Shown here in pieces: positions 17,372 to 27,576 of a DNA stretch of 64,000 nucleotides. Within the stretch, counting starts at the first letter, position 1. Each line of letters begins with the position of its first letter. The notes beneath the pieces were generated by a model, which was given only the letters and a program-made list of their open reading frames with translations, was not told the DNA's origin and searched no databases. Made by a program: the position numbers and the translations under genes. Source of the stretch: Paenilisteria portnoyi (lineage in GTDB: Bacteria; Bacillota; Bacilli; Lactobacillales; Listeriaceae); NCBI RefSeq assembly GCF_014322795.1, contig NZ_JAASTT010000013.1:1-64000 (forward strand). The letters are read 5' to 3'.

Positions 17372-17656
17372 CAGCAAAAATCCCCCTTGCTTTTTAGATT
17401 AGCATCGAAATTAGGTGTCTATTGATATGTAATTAGCCTTGTAAAATATAAATTTCCGAGCATCCCTTTTAAAATTCTATCTCCGTTTTTTCTAGAAGAT
17501 AAGAATACTCTAATCATACCATAAATCGGGTTTTAGATGTTACTATGAAGCGAAAATGTAACAATCCTAACGTCATTTATTAAAAAATAAAGCGGAAATA
17601 GCTGTATTCTAGTGTCTTTACTCACATTCCCATCACATGCTACAAAACGACAAAAA
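17372..17656. other. Intergenic region upstream of gdpP
   Basis: About 285 bp, AT-rich, with no open frame that looks coding. It should contain the gdpP promoter. No agr-like small peptide gene or other remnant is visible. Confidence 0.5.
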
Positions 17657-17697
17657 GCGAAAGAAAGTTTACCAATTAAGGGTATGCTTTCTTTCGC
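17657..17697 (-). terminator. Terminator of the LPXTG adhesin gene
   Basis: An 11-bp perfect stem GCGAAAGAAAG/CTTTCTTTCGC with a 19-nt loop; the minus strand continues with TTTTT. It lies 17 nt past the adhesin stop. Confidence 0.85.
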
Positions 17698-17713
17698 TTC
17701 TTTGCTATCATGC

Positions 17714-20700
17714 TTATGAAACTTTTCTACGATACAACCATAATGCCGTACCACCGATAAGGAATAATACGCCAAAACCTACGAACCACAGCTCACTGTC
17801 ACTATCTCCGGTCGCTGGCAAGATTGCGCCCCCTTTCTGTGTTGTCGTTTCCATATTAGATGAACCGGTGGTGCCGGAGTTACCTGGAGAATCAGGATCG
17901 CTTGGTGTTACAATGGTTCCACCGCCGTTTCCGTTTCCGTTTCCGTCGCCATTGCCATCGCCGTCACCACTACCCCCATCCAGTTTCTGATTGATAAACT
18001 CTAATTCCAGAGCTGCCGGTTTACCATTTGCTGATGCTTCAACTTCGAATGGAATTGGTTTTTTATCAAGTTTATAACCCGTTGGAGCCGCTACTTCTTC
18101 AAATTGATAGTCGCCTGGTGCTAAATCTTCCACTGTGACTTCACCGACATCATTTGATACCAAATCAGTTTGAAGCGTCTCGCCCGCACTATTTTTCAGT
18201 GTGAATTTCGCTCCGGAAAGCGCATTTCCAGAACTATCTTCTTTTTTCAAGACGACACTGCCTTTGTAGTTAATCATGTTGCCGAGTGACACTGCGTCTG
18301 GTTTCCCTTGTGCTTCCGCAGCTATAACAAACGGAATCGACGCTGTATTTAGAATCATACCTTTTGGCGCTTTCGTTTCCTCTAACGTATATGAACCTGG
18401 TGCTAAATCTTCCACTATGACTTCACCATCATCATTTGATACTAAATCAGTCTGAATCGTCTCGCCCGCGTTATTTTTCAATGTGAACACGGCTCCAGAA
18501 AGCGGGTTACCAGAACTATCTTCTTTTTTCAAGATGGCACTGCCTTTGTAGTTAACCACATCGCCGAGTGACACTATACCCGGGTCCCCTTCTGCTTCAG
18601 CGGCTATAACAAACGGGATTGGCGCTGTATTTAGAATCATACCTCTTGGTGCTCGCGTTTCCTCTATCGTATACGAGCCTGGCGCTAAACCAGTCACCTT
18701 CACATTCCCTCGCGGCCCAGCAACCGCCCGTTTCACAACAGTACCATTCGCATCTTTTACTGCAAAAATCGCACCGCTCAACGTGTTGCCATCTTCATCC
18801 GTTTTTACAAATTCGATATCGCCTTGGTAATTAATAAATGGTCCTACCGCAACGTCTGGAATTTGACCGTCACTTTCTTCCACAACGGTGAATGGAATTG
18901 GTGTTGTGTTTAAAATATAGCCTGGAGGTGCTTGCTCTTCAATGAGGCGATACGAACCCGGTAGCAAGCCTTCGATCACTAACTGACCGTCAGCATCCGT
19001 TACGTAGTCCGTGTCTGGATTAATTTCTGTCCAGCCAGAATCGCCTTCCATCTCAAGCTTGAATTCCGCACCCGCAATCGGTTGTGACGCCTCATTTTGT
19101 TTCGTCAGTGTCACTTTATTTTGCGCGTTAACCAGTGGTATTACATTCGCTTGGTTGGAACTCTCCGCTGATACCGCGACTGGAACACCCGCAGCTAACG
19201 TATCACTCACCGTATATCCTGCTGGAGCCTTTACTTCCCGAATAAAATAATCGCCATACGGAACATTCCCAAACATTAGGCGCCCGTTCGCATCCACTTC
19301 ACTTTCCCTGAGAACGACACCTTTTGTTTTATCTAACATTTCAAAAACGGCACCAGTTAATGGGGTCCCATCCGTATCCACTTTTTGAAAACTAATTGTT
19401 CCTTTGACACCAGAAGCAGTACCCGATCCATCTGTTATTGTAATCGGCACGTCCGTTCCATCCCCACCGCTAATCGTCTCCTCATTATTACCAGTGACTG
19501 TTACCTGATTCGATGCTACCGTATTTCCCGAATCGCTTATAAAGATCATCGCGCGGTACTCGAGAATATACGCCGTATCAATTTCATGTAAAAATGAAAC
19601 GGTGAGTACTTGCTGCCCTGTTAAATTGTCTGTCGTTAACGTCTCCGTGTAATCAACGCCCTCAACTAATGGCAAATTCGGATCTTTAGTAATCGTCCCA
19701 TCCGGTTGAACAGTCGTCCGATACAAAACAATGGAATCTTCGTCAATCGCCTGGTTATCGGTCGGTGTATCCGTTACGACGACGTCATCAAGTGTTGATA
19801 AACTAGGATTAATAGTAACCGCCCAGTTTACGAAACCATCTTGGTCTTGGAATCCAGTTTTATTCGCTAAGCTATCCCCATTAGCAATCGACACTTCCGC
19901 ACTCAATGTGCTGTCTGGATACGTGTCATTGGAGAACACGGCATCATTATCGTACGTTGCATGCACTACTTCTCCTTCCAGACTTGTTTGGAACTCAACT
20001 ATATACGCACCCGAAATACTATCACTATACTCTACGGTCAGCGTCTGATTATTGCTCTCAGAAGGTTCCTCAATCGTAAACTGATCATAATCACTAACTT
20101 CTGCACCTAATTCAACAGAACCATCAGGGTTAACCGTATAATTATATATATGCAGCGAACCTGGAACATATACCTGATTATCCGTAATTGGATCAGTAAT
20201 TTTCGCGCTTCCTAAATCATTCGTATTATAGTTTAACCCAATACCCCACGTAATCCGTGACGTCGTTGCATTATAACTACCTCGTTTAAAACCGTTGACC
20301 TTCGCCGCATCTTTCGGATCTAACGTCGCATCATCTGTACTCGTATGTGAATCGCCATTACTATCTTCCCACGTTCCTGTCGCTACATTCGTGAAAATCC
20401 GATCCGGGTCGTCCACACCTTCCACATTCGTGTCGTAATCCGTCGTATACGTAATCTTAAATTCATCGGTCGTTCCAGCTGCGAGCGCTCCAATAAACGT
20501 TACCGTGAACTGATTACTCGTTGTATTATATTCCAGTTCATAATCCGTTCCCTCAACTAATGTAGCTCCTGTAGTTACATCTTTCATTTGGAAAGTCGAA
20601 GTATCCAATGTCAAACCCGGGCTTAACTGATCTGTCAAAGACCAATTAATCATCTCATAGTGGTTCTTGTTAACATCAATATTCCAAGATGCACGTTTTG

Positions 20701-22690
20701 TATCATAGTTAACATTACTCAACGTCTTAACTATATTTTGTTGCGTAACAGACCCTGTCCCCGTACTTTCGCCACCAGTATCTGTTGTCACCGTATTCGA
20801 TATACTCGTGTTGCTATCGACAGTTCCATCAAATGTTGTCTCATATGTGATATTTAACGCTGTATCAACATCATGTAAGAAGACAATATCGAATCCATCC
20901 GCGGTAGGCACAATAGTATAATCCGTTCCTTCTACGTAAGGATCTCCTTGAATTTGATTCCCATCAGCGTCGAACGTGACCTCATTAATCTGCACAGAAC
21001 CAGGTACTAAAACCATTTGATCCGAGCCAAAAGTATCATGAATAACCGCGTCACTTTCAGGGATATCTAATTCTCCGTAGTTATACTGCACAGACCAATC
21101 TATTGCTTGATTCGCGCTATCATAATGCCCTACCGTCTTATTCAACAGTTTTCCGTAATTGGCTGTAACAGTAGCCGTTGCAGGAATATCATCGCCATCA
21201 CCTTGCAACGTCGCTGTGTTGACAAATGGCACCGCGCCACCTTCTGACGGTTTCGCGCTATCATCAATTTTCGTCGTGTAAACTAGTCGGTAAGCATCGG
21301 AAATCGGTTCTGTAAATGTAACCGTCCCATTCGCATCTACCGTGTAGCCACCCGTCTGAAGTACTTCGCTTCCCTCGACAACATTACCGTATAAATCAAC
21401 ATCTACTTTGTAAACTTCGACCGATTCATACGTAGTCCCCGCTGGAAAATCTTCGACAACTACCGCATTATCGATCGTGTCTAGACTTTTATTTATGTCC
21501 ACCTGCCACGTAATATAATCCGGATTCAGCTCTTTATCAAAATGACCGCTTTTCTCGACAGTCAAATCTGTATCCGGCTTGATAACAACCGTTTCTGGCG
21601 GCAATTTATCTTCATTCGGAATATCGATGACCAAATCCCCTGGCCCGTCGATATCATCTGGATTAAATGCTGCATCAAAATCGAGCGTCCCGTTCACATC
21701 AGAACTTTCATGAACCGCGTCCGTAAATACGAATTTCATTTGACCATCCGTCGTAATTTGAACCTCGCCATACTCACCCAGTGAAATAGTCTGATTTTGC
21801 GTAATCAGTATATTGTCAGGAAGTTGCACAATATAATAATCACCCGCATTAATTTGCGCGCCTACATCATTAGGAATCGCCCAAGTAAAAGAAAAATGTA
21901 CCGTATCAGCAACCGTTGGATCCGTCACAGGATTCCCATCTGCATCCTTATATGTGATGTCCATTCCCGTCAATATCGTAGAATCCTCTTCCGAATAGCC
22001 CAAGCTCGCAAAAATGTCCTTCACATCTTGTGGCTCATCCGCTTGAATCCCAATCGAATTTTTCGTCACTTTGTCGTTCGTAGTGCTGTCTGCTTTTTTC
22101 TGCACAGGATTATTTTTAGTCGCTGGTTCTTCTTTCTTCACTACATCCTTGTCAGCGTCTGGTTTTTCCTCATCCTTCACTACATCCTTATCAGTTGCCG
22201 GCTCCTGCGCTTTTGTTTCTAATTTAGGCACATCAATCGTTTGGCTACCACTCGTTTTCCCATCAGAAAAAGTGATGACCGCCTTTCCATCAGCCGTACT
22301 TTCGCCCGTATACTTGCCTGCCACTTCGAATTTCACCGTACCATTCGCGTCCGGCGTCACATGCAACTCAATCTTGTTCTCTTTCACACTGTAAGTTCCG
22401 ACAGGCTCCTTATTTCCGTTCACGATCTCTGTGTTTTGATTAGAGCTAAGCGTCAAATTGTCAGACACTTTAATTTCTTGCGTCGTTCCCTCTGCTCCAC
22501 TATTCTCTACCTTGACCTCTACTGAAAACACCGATTCCCCGTCCTCTTTCGTATCAGCTAACGTAACTGACCCCATTGAAAAAACCGGCTCCGTTCCTGC
22601 CTTTTTCTGTTCATCTGCTAAGCCTGATTGTGGCACACAAATCTGCAAAATCAATGCCACGACAAAAAGTAATATTCCCCAACGTTTCAT
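17714..22690 (-). CDS. LPXTG-anchored adhesin with collagen-binding-like and SpaA/CnaB repeats
   Basis: A 1658-residue surface protein. The order is: signal peptide (1-25); a stretch with Asp/Lys/Glu/Pro low complexity (about 150-210); an N-terminal Ig-like adhesive domain (about 215-375); five related domains of 150-190 residues, each opening with K-x-x-x-x-Y/D ... I/V-x-W-x-V/I-x-x-N, resembling Cna collagen-binding/Ig-like modules (about 375-1145); five SpaA/CnaB repeats of 80-95 residues (about 1150-1570), each with an early Lys, a G-x-Y/D-x-x-x-E-x-x-A-P motif and a terminal Asn, the set that makes intramolecular isopeptide bonds; a Gly/Asp/Asn linker; and the sorting signal LPATGD, a hydrophobic helix and RRKVS. 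It should be linked to peptidoglycan by sortase A. The ligand is unknown. The last three SpaA repeats are close copies, a sign of recent expansion. Confidence 0.92.
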   Translation of the reverse strand: MKRWGILLFVVALILQICVPQSGLADEQKKAGTEPVFSMGSVTLADTKEDGESVFSVEVKVENSGAEGTTQEIKVSDNLTLSSNQNTEIVNGNKEPVGTYSVKENKIELHVTPDANGTVKFEVAGKYTGESTADGKAVITFSDGKTSGSQTIDVPKLETKAQEPATDKDVVKDEEKPDADKDVVKKEEPATKNNPVQKKADSTTNDKVTKNSIGIQADEPQDVKDIFASLGYSEEDSTILTGMDITYKDADGNPVTDPTVADTVHFSFTWAIPNDVGAQINAGDYYIVQLPDNILITQNQTISLGEYGEVQITTDGQMKFVFTDAVHESSDVNGTLDFDAAFNPDDIDGPGDLVIDIPNEDKLPPETVVIKPDTDLTVEKSGHFDKELNPDYITWQVDINKSLDTIDNAVVVEDFPAGTTYESVEVYKVDVDLYGNVVEGSEVLQTGGYTVDANGTVTFTEPISDAYRLVYTTKIDDSAKPSEGGAVPFVNTATLQGDGDDIPATATVTANYGKLLNKTVGHYDSANQAIDWSVQYNYGELDIPESDAVIHDTFGSDQMVLVPGSVQINEVTFDADGNQIQGDPYVEGTDYTIVPTADGFDIVFLHDVDTALNITYETTFDGTVDSNTSISNTVTTDTGGESTGTGSVTQQNIVKTLSNVNYDTKRASWNIDVNKNHYEMINWSLTDQLSPGLTLDTSTFQMKDVTTGATLVEGTDYELEYNTTSNQFTVTFIGALAAGTTDEFKITYTTDYDTNVEGVDDPDRIFTNVATGTWEDSNGDSHTSTDDATLDPKDAAKVNGFKRGSYNATTSRITWGIGLNYNTNDLGSAKITDPITDNQVYVPGSLHIYNYTVNPDGSVELGAEVSDYDQFTIEEPSESNNQTLTVEYSDSISGAYIVEFQTSLEGEVVHATYDNDAVFSNDTYPDSTLSAEVSIANGDSLANKTGFQDQDGFVNWAVTINPSLSTLDDVVVTDTPTDNQAIDEDSIVLYRTTVQPDGTITKDPNLPLVEGVDYTETLTTDNLTGQQVLTVSFLHEIDTAYILEYRAMIFISDSGNTVASNQVTVTGNNEETISGGDGTDVPITITDGSGTASGVKGTISFQKVDTDGTPLTGAVFEMLDKTKGVVLRESEVDANGRLMFGNVPYGDYFIREVKAPAGYTVSDTLAAGVPVAVSAESSNQANVIPLVNAQNKVTLTKQNEASQPIAGAEFKLEMEGDSGWTEINPDTDYVTDADGQLVIEGLLPGSYRLIEEQAPPGYILNTTPIPFTVVEESDGQIPDVAVGPFINYQGDIEFVKTDEDGNTLSGAIFAVKDANGTVVKRAVAGPRGNVKVTGLAPGSYTIEETRAPRGMILNTAPIPFVIAAEAEGDPGIVSLGDVVNYKGSAILKKEDSSGNPLSGAVFTLKNNAGETIQTDLVSNDDGEVIVEDLAPGSYTLEETKAPKGMILNTASIPFVIAAEAQGKPDAVSLGNMINYKGSVVLKKEDSSGNALSGAKFTLKNSAGETLQTDLVSNDVGEVTVEDLAPGDYQFEEVAAPTGYKLDKKPIPFEVEASANGKPAALELEFINQKLDGGSGDGDGNGDGNGNGNGGGTIVTPSDPDSPGNSGTTGSSNMETTTQKGGAILPATGDSDSELWFVGFGVLFLIGGTALWLYRRKVS

Positions 22691-22799
22691 GTTTTGTATC
22701 CCCCTCTTTATAACTTCATACTATTTGTGCTTTCCCTTTTTATATCGACCGAAAACTTTTTTCTTTAGCAAAATGTAAATTATATATCAAAAATAAAAA

Positions 22800-22832
22800 C
22801 AGAAAACAAAGGCATGATGCATTCGTTTTCTG
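22800..22832 (-). terminator. Terminator after the aldo/keto reductase gene
   Basis: CAGAAAAC pairs with GTTTTCTG; on the minus strand a T-run follows. It lies just beyond the stop of the gene starting at 23740. Confidence 0.75.
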
Positions 22833-22840
22833 CTTCTATT

Positions 22841-23740
22841 TTATAAGTCACGTTGGAAATGTTCTTTATAAAGCAAACCTGTTTCAAATTGTTCCTCTGT
22901 AATCTGATTTTCCCATTGCTTAACACTTTCTTGATACTCTTGGCTTGAAAATCGGTTCATGTTGTCTATTATCTCCATATCTTGCGCCAAAATTTCGAAA
23001 TCTAGTTGATAGTTTTCCTCCACGCGCTTTGGATTTTTTGATTTTGGAATCACATGATAATCGTGTTGCAAAGCCCATTTATTCAATAGCTGGCCAATAT
23101 TCACATCGTATTTCTCGCATAAATCATCCAACTGAACCTTCTCTTCCGAAGTCAAAGCCGAATCTGGATAAAATGGATTTGGCGTCGTGTAAGGCTTCAA
23201 AATCGAATAACCCGTTAACAAAATACCTTCCTCTAAGCAGTAAGCCTCAAGTTCCAGTGGACGCGTTGTCGGTGAGCAAACAATTTGATTACAATACGGC
23301 TTAACTCCCGTCTCCTCCACCAGCTTCTGAATCCCCGAAATAGAAAAATTGGATACCCCGACATGCTTGACGACGCCTTCCATTTGTAAATCCAACAAAG
23401 CCTGATATGCCGCCAGATTCGCAGTTTCCCCAAGCTCCGCGTGTAGCAATATTAAATCCACATAACTCGTTTGCAGACGCGCTAGCGATTCCGATACAGA
23501 AGCTTTTGTATGCTTAAGATAGTTCGGCGGCGCTATTTTTGTCGTTAAAAACAACTCCGAGCGGTCAATTTCTAATGCTTTCAAAATTACACCAATATCA
23601 TATTCATTATTGTAAACTTGAGCCGTATCAATATGCCGATATCCCGTTTTCCAAGCCGTTTGAATGGATTGCTTCAAATCATCGAAATCCGTTAATAACC
23701 ATGTTCCTAGGCCTACTTTTGGTAAATCTTGAATACTCAA
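22841..23740 (-). CDS. Aldo/keto reductase (single-domain AKR)
   Basis: A 299-residue NADPH-dependent oxidoreductase with the TIM-barrel AKR fold. The catalytic tetrad is visible: Asp in HIDTAQVYNNE (about 38-48, also carrying Tyr), Lys in LTTKIAPP and His in LILLHAE; the cofactor motif IPKSKNPKR(V) is near residue 232. The start appears to be TTG with a poor ribosome site, so translation may be weak. Physiological substrate unknown; it stands alone between the adhesin and the MMPL exporter. Confidence 0.88.
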   Translation of the reverse strand: MSIQDLPKVGLGTWLLTDFDDLKQSIQTAWKTGYRHIDTAQVYNNEYDIGVILKALEIDRSELFLTTKIAPPNYLKHTKASVSESLARLQTSYVDLILLHAELGETANLAAYQALLDLQMEGVVKHVGVSNFSISGIQKLVEETGVKPYCNQIVCSPTTRPLELEAYCLEEGILLTGYSILKPYTTPNPFYPDSALTSEEKVQLDDLCEKYDVNIGQLLNKWALQHDYHVIPKSKNPKRVEENYQLDFEILAQDMEIIDNMNRFSSQEYQESVKQWENQITEEQFETGLLYKEHFQRDL

Positions 23741-23810
23741 CCTACATCATCTCATTTCTTTATTATTCATACCCCTCAAAATTACGCCTAACAGTGATGA
23801 TTGTCAAGGC

Positions 23811-23857
23811 AAAAAGCTCGTTCAAGACCCCAGATGTGGCGAACTTGAACGAGCTTT
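23811..23857 (-). terminator. Terminator of the MMPL gene
   Basis: AAAGCTCGTTCAAG pairs with CTTGAACGAGCTTT across a 17-nt loop, with a T-run on the minus strand, 4 nt past the MMPL stop. Confidence 0.9.
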
Positions 23858-23860
23858 ATC

Positions 23861-25993
23861 TTATTTCTTATCCTTCAAATGATGCCCTTCAATATCCATC
23901 GATGGCAACACTTTATCGAGCCATTTCGGCATGTACCATGAAGCTTTTCCGAATAATTTCGTTAGGGCTGGGATGATTGTTAGACGCACGATGAATGCAT
24001 CGAATAATACACCGAAGCCTAGCGCAATACCGATTGATTTGATCATCGGGTCTGGTGCGAAAACGAAGCTGATGAAGACGGAGAACATGATCAGAGCTGC
24101 TGCAATGATAACTGGTCCGCTCTCTTTCAGGCCGGTTTTGATGGAGTGCGTGTTGTCTTTTGTCAGCGTATATTCTTCGTGGACGCGGGACATGAGGAAT
24201 ACCTCGTAATCCATTGCGAGTCCGAACAGAATGCCGATCGTTATGACTGGCAGGAAGGCGAGAACTGGGCCGGTGGTGCTGATGCCGAATAGTTCGCTAA
24301 ATACGCCGTCTTGCATGACCATTGTTGTAAAGCCAAGTGTTGCCGTTAGTGAGAGCACGAAGCCAAGTACGGCTGTCAGTGGAATCAGTAGCGAACGGAA
24401 CACGACTGTTAGCAAGATGAATGCCAATACAACGATAACGCCTGCGAAAACCGGAATCGCGTCGTTGAGTTTTTGGGACATATCGATGTTGATTGCGCTT
24501 TGTCCGGTTACTTCCATGTTGATATCATATTTACTATCTGCTGTTTTTGCGTAGCTTCTCAAATCATGAACGAGTTGCGTTGTTTTATTGCTCGTCGGTC
24601 CGGTTTTTGGAATAACGGTAATCAGCGCGTAATCACCATTCGCATTCGGCATTGGCGGCGTCACGATGGCCACGTCTTTCATGCCAGAAATATGTTTTGT
24701 GACTGTAGCTAGATTTGCTGCACTTCCTTTTTCTGTCGTATCCGCTAAAATAACTAATGGCCCGTTAAAGCCTTCGCCAAATTTGTCGGATAGGATATCG
24801 TACGCTTTTTTCTCGGTGGAGTCTTTCGGTTTCGAACCGTTATCCGGGATTCCGAGTTCCATCGAGCCAAACGGGATGCTTAGTCCGCCGAGAACGATAA
24901 CTGCTGCTAGGAAGGCGATAAGCGGTTTCCCAACAACGAATTTCGTCCAAATATTGTCGCCTTTTTTATTCTTTTTATCTTTTTGTGGTCTGATTTTTTT
25001 ATGGAAAACGCCGATGAACGCTGGGATTAAAATGAGCGCGGAAAGCACGGCGAATAGGACGCTGAGTGCGGATGCGAGTCCCATAACGGTCAGGAATTCG
25101 ATGCCGACAAGGGATAAACCACATACGGCGATAATAACGGTAATTCCGGCAAAAATAACGGCGCTACCCGCTGTCCCTGTTGCTAGTCCGACTGCTTTTA
25201 GATGATTTTTCTCGGTGCGGATGATTTGGCGGTATTTAAACAGGATAAATAGCGCGTAATCGATCGCGACGGCGAGGCCAATCATGACGGCGAGCGTGAG
25301 CGTGACATTCGGCATTTCGAAATAGCTTGAAATGATCGCGATGATGCCGACACTCGTTCCTAAGCTCAAAATTGCTGTGATGATTGGTAATCCAGCTGCG
25401 ATAACGGAGCCAAACGCAATAATTAGAATCACGAGTGCCACGACGATACCGATTGCTTCTGAGGAGCCACCGATGTCCATTGGCGTAATCATAACATTAC
25501 CTGTCATTTCAGTTTGAAGATCTTTGTCATCCATGCCTTTAAGCGCATCTTTGACTTTATCGATCGATTTCTCATTTACCGCGAGTGCGCTGACGCTATA
25601 ACTAATATCAGCAAAAGCAGTTGTCATGTCTGGGCTGATTGTTTTTGCTTCGTACGGGTTCGCGATGCTTTCGATTTTGTCGTCACTTTTCTTAATTTCT
25701 GCTAAAACTTGTGTGATGGCAGCTTGGGATTCGGGTGTTATGATACCTTTTTCTTGGTCGCTTTTGAAAACAACTCGGATACTGCCTTTTTGACTGTCCT
25801 GCTTGAATTCTTCCTCGATTTTATTCGATGTATCTAGTGATTTCAGACCACTCATTTTGATATCGTCGGTAAAATTAATACCTTTGATAGCCAGCACGGC
25901 CACGATAATTCCTAAAACAACAAACCAGGAAATAATTGTTTTCCATTTGTGTTTCGCAAAGGTCTGCCCTAGTTTGTAAAGTAAATTTGCCAA
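23861..25993 (-). CDS. MMPL/RND-family exporter
   Basis: A 710-residue membrane protein with the two-fold RND layout: helix 1 (about 15-35), an extracellular domain (about 36-170), helices 2-6 (about 172-335), helix 7 (about 357-375), a second extracellular domain, and helices 8-12 (about 515-690). The proton-relay motif of MMPL proteins is present in the fourth helix region (GLAVAIDYALFILF, with Asp and Tyr) and mirrored in GLAMDYEVFLMSR. Such Firmicute proteins export lipids or hydrophobic drugs. A divergent TetR gene with a dyad between them suggests drug- or lipid-induced expression. Confidence 0.92.
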   Translation of the reverse strand: MANLLYKLGQTFAKHKWKTIISWFVVLGIIVAVLAIKGINFTDDIKMSGLKSLDTSNKIEEEFKQDSQKGSIRVVFKSDQEKGIITPESQAAITQVLAEIKKSDDKIESIANPYEAKTISPDMTTAFADISYSVSALAVNEKSIDKVKDALKGMDDKDLQTEMTGNVMITPMDIGGSSEAIGIVVALVILIIAFGSVIAAGLPIITAILSLGTSVGIIAIISSYFEMPNVTLTLAVMIGLAVAIDYALFILFKYRQIIRTEKNHLKAVGLATGTAGSAVIFAGITVIIAVCGLSLVGIEFLTVMGLASALSVLFAVLSALILIPAFIGVFHKKIRPQKDKKNKKGDNIWTKFVVGKPLIAFLAAVIVLGGLSIPFGSMELGIPDNGSKPKDSTEKKAYDILSDKFGEGFNGPLVILADTTEKGSAANLATVTKHISGMKDVAIVTPPMPNANGDYALITVIPKTGPTSNKTTQLVHDLRSYAKTADSKYDINMEVTGQSAINIDMSQKLNDAIPVFAGVIVVLAFILLTVVFRSLLIPLTAVLGFVLSLTATLGFTTMVMQDGVFSELFGISTTGPVLAFLPVITIGILFGLAMDYEVFLMSRVHEEYTLTKDNTHSIKTGLKESGPVIIAAALIMFSVFISFVFAPDPMIKSIGIALGFGVLFDAFIVRLTIIPALTKLFGKASWYMPKWLDKVLPSMDIEGHHLKDKK

Positions 25994-26038
25994 TTGGTTG
26001 TTTCCTCCTTCGATTCGCGCTATTATATATTTATAGAC

Positions 26039-26049
26039 ATACAGTGTAT
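26039..26049. promoter_or_regulatory. Possible TetR operator
   Basis: The perfect dyad ATACAGTGTAT lies midway between the divergent MMPL and TetR genes, where a repressor of both would bind. The dyad is short and unverified. Confidence 0.4.
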
Positions 26050-26128
26050 ATTACACGATTTTGAGATGAAATGTAAGAACCAGATTGTTTGGTCTGTATA
26101 GTTAAGCAACACTTTAGGAGATGTGTAG

Positions 26129-26674
26129 ATGAACGATTCCGATTTACGTGTGCGAAAAACGAAAAATGCACTTTATAAAACGCTATTGCAAATGCTCGAA
26201 ACACAGGAACTGGCAAGCGTTACAGTGAATAGTATTTGCAAAGAGGCTTTGATTCACCGAACGACTTTTTATAAGCATTTTTATGATAAATATGATTTAT
26301 TAGTATATGTTTTACATGAGCAGTTTCAGGATTATTTTGCGCTCGATATTAAAGACCGGATTAATCACCCGTTTCAGTCTGGGTTTGATACGGTTTATAT
26401 GGATATGCAACTAGTTCTCGAGAAACAGAAGAATGATGATACGTTTTTCAAGACAATGGCTTCTTTTTTCTTGACGGAGTTTCAAAAAGATATTGAGGAG
26501 AACATGGATAAGTTAACGCTCACTAGTGATATTCCTGCAGATTTATTGACGTATATTTATGCGGCGAACTTAGGCGCGATCATGTACTGGTCACAACAGA
26601 TGTCGACGCCCGCGGATTGGGCTCATATGGATACGCTGTTTAAAGCCGTTTTGCCGGTAAAACTTGATTTGTGA
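26129..26674 (+). CDS. TetR-family regulator
   Basis: A 181-residue TetR protein. The N-terminal DNA-binding domain (about 8-55) has the helix-turn-helix ASVTVNSICKEALIHRTTFY followed by KHFYDKYDLL, the usual TetR hallmark. The C-terminal ligand domain looks like the TetR_C_8 group. GGAG lies 8 nt before the ATG. Its divergence from the MMPL exporter suggests it represses that gene. Confidence 0.9.
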   Translation: MNDSDLRVRKTKNALYKTLLQMLETQELASVTVNSICKEALIHRTTFYKHFYDKYDLLVYVLHEQFQDYFALDIKDRINHPFQSGFDTVYMDMQLVLEKQKNDDTFFKTMASFFLTEFQKDIEENMDKLTLTSDIPADLLTYIYAANLGAIMYWSQQMSTPADWAHMDTLFKAVLPVKLDL

Positions 26675-26766
26675 TGAATCGTTTTAAATAAGACAAACTA
26701 TATTTTGACTCTCCTATCTATCCATTGTACAATTCATGAATAGACACAATGCATAGGAGGTTACAC

Positions 26767-27510
26767 ATGAAGACAGTTTTCGATGGGTTTCATTATTTTT
26801 ATGATGACAGGTTGTTAACAAAGCAAGCAAGTATCACGGCTATTGCGCTCCATACGAAGAACAAGGGTAAGCGTAAAATAACGTATGACGAAGCGAAACT
26901 GCTTATTCGCGGCGGGGTCGCTGGTATGATTCAGCCAGATCGGATTCATATTTTCTATCGCGAAATTGATATTAAGCGAATGGTTCGCAGGCGCGATCGG
27001 CAACTTTGCGTTTATTGTGGTGGGCGGGGCGACACTGCGGATCATGTTATTCCAGCTTGTGAAGGCGGACTAACGACGTTCACCAACCTCGTCTGCGCCT
27101 GTGCGACATGCAATTTCGCTAAAGATTCACTCTCTTTATATCTGTATCAGAAACGCCTCCTCCATATGAACATTTTTCAAAGATGGCAACACAGACGCAA
27201 ATTAGTGCGCCAACAATTTATTCCATATTTACCGAAAGATACGCAGCAATATAACGTTTTCTATACGCATACAAAAAAATTAAACAAAACCATCACGGAT
27301 ACCGCCATATTGCTCCAGCATTTAGATAAACGGCTCGTGACGCTAGACTCGCGGCTCAAGAAAATGGAGAGCCAGATAAAGCAAACAAGCAAGACGACGC
27401 AAAGTCAGTTCGGACGACTCGATACGTCTATTCAGAAAACGCAAGTCTTGCTAGCGGATTATATAGAAACAAACACCAAGCGTACTCTTTGGCAGAAAAT
27501 ATTTCATTAA
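26767..27510 (+). CDS. HNH endonuclease domain protein with coiled-coil tail
   Basis: A 247-residue protein. An N-terminal part of about 70 residues resembles RRXRR/phage-type HNH neighbours; then comes an HNH domain with CVYCG (81-85), DHVIP (92-96), N107 and CATC (112-115), the four zinc cysteines and the catalytic His. Residues about 165-240 are a charged, Gln/Lys-rich coiled coil. The ATG at 26767 has AGGAGG 6 nt upstream; an earlier ATG would translate the ribosome site. No mobile-element genes flank it, so it may be a free-standing nuclease or a repair/restriction-type enzyme. Confidence 0.8.
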   Translation: MKTVFDGFHYFYDDRLLTKQASITAIALHTKNKGKRKITYDEAKLLIRGGVAGMIQPDRIHIFYREIDIKRMVRRRDRQLCVYCGGRGDTADHVIPACEGGLTTFTNLVCACATCNFAKDSLSLYLYQKRLLHMNIFQRWQHRRKLVRQQFIPYLPKDTQQYNVFYTHTKKLNKTITDTAILLQHLDKRLVTLDSRLKKMESQIKQTSKTTQSQFGRLDTSIQKTQVLLADYIETNTKRTLWQKIFH

Positions 27511-27569
27511 AAAAGCTACACATGTTTTTCGCCCTATTTCCAGGATGAGAAAACATGTGTAGCTTTTTT
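27508..27569. terminator. Strong bidirectional terminator
   Basis: AAAAAGCTACACATGTTTT pairs with AAAACATGTGTAGCTTTTTT between the convergent HNH and aldo/keto reductase genes. Confidence 0.9.
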
Positions 27570-27576
27570 CATATCA

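Noticed and set aside
26767-27510. HNH gene as part of a prophage or group I intron
   Set aside because: No phage genes, intron structure or integrase nearby; it has its own ribosome site and terminator.
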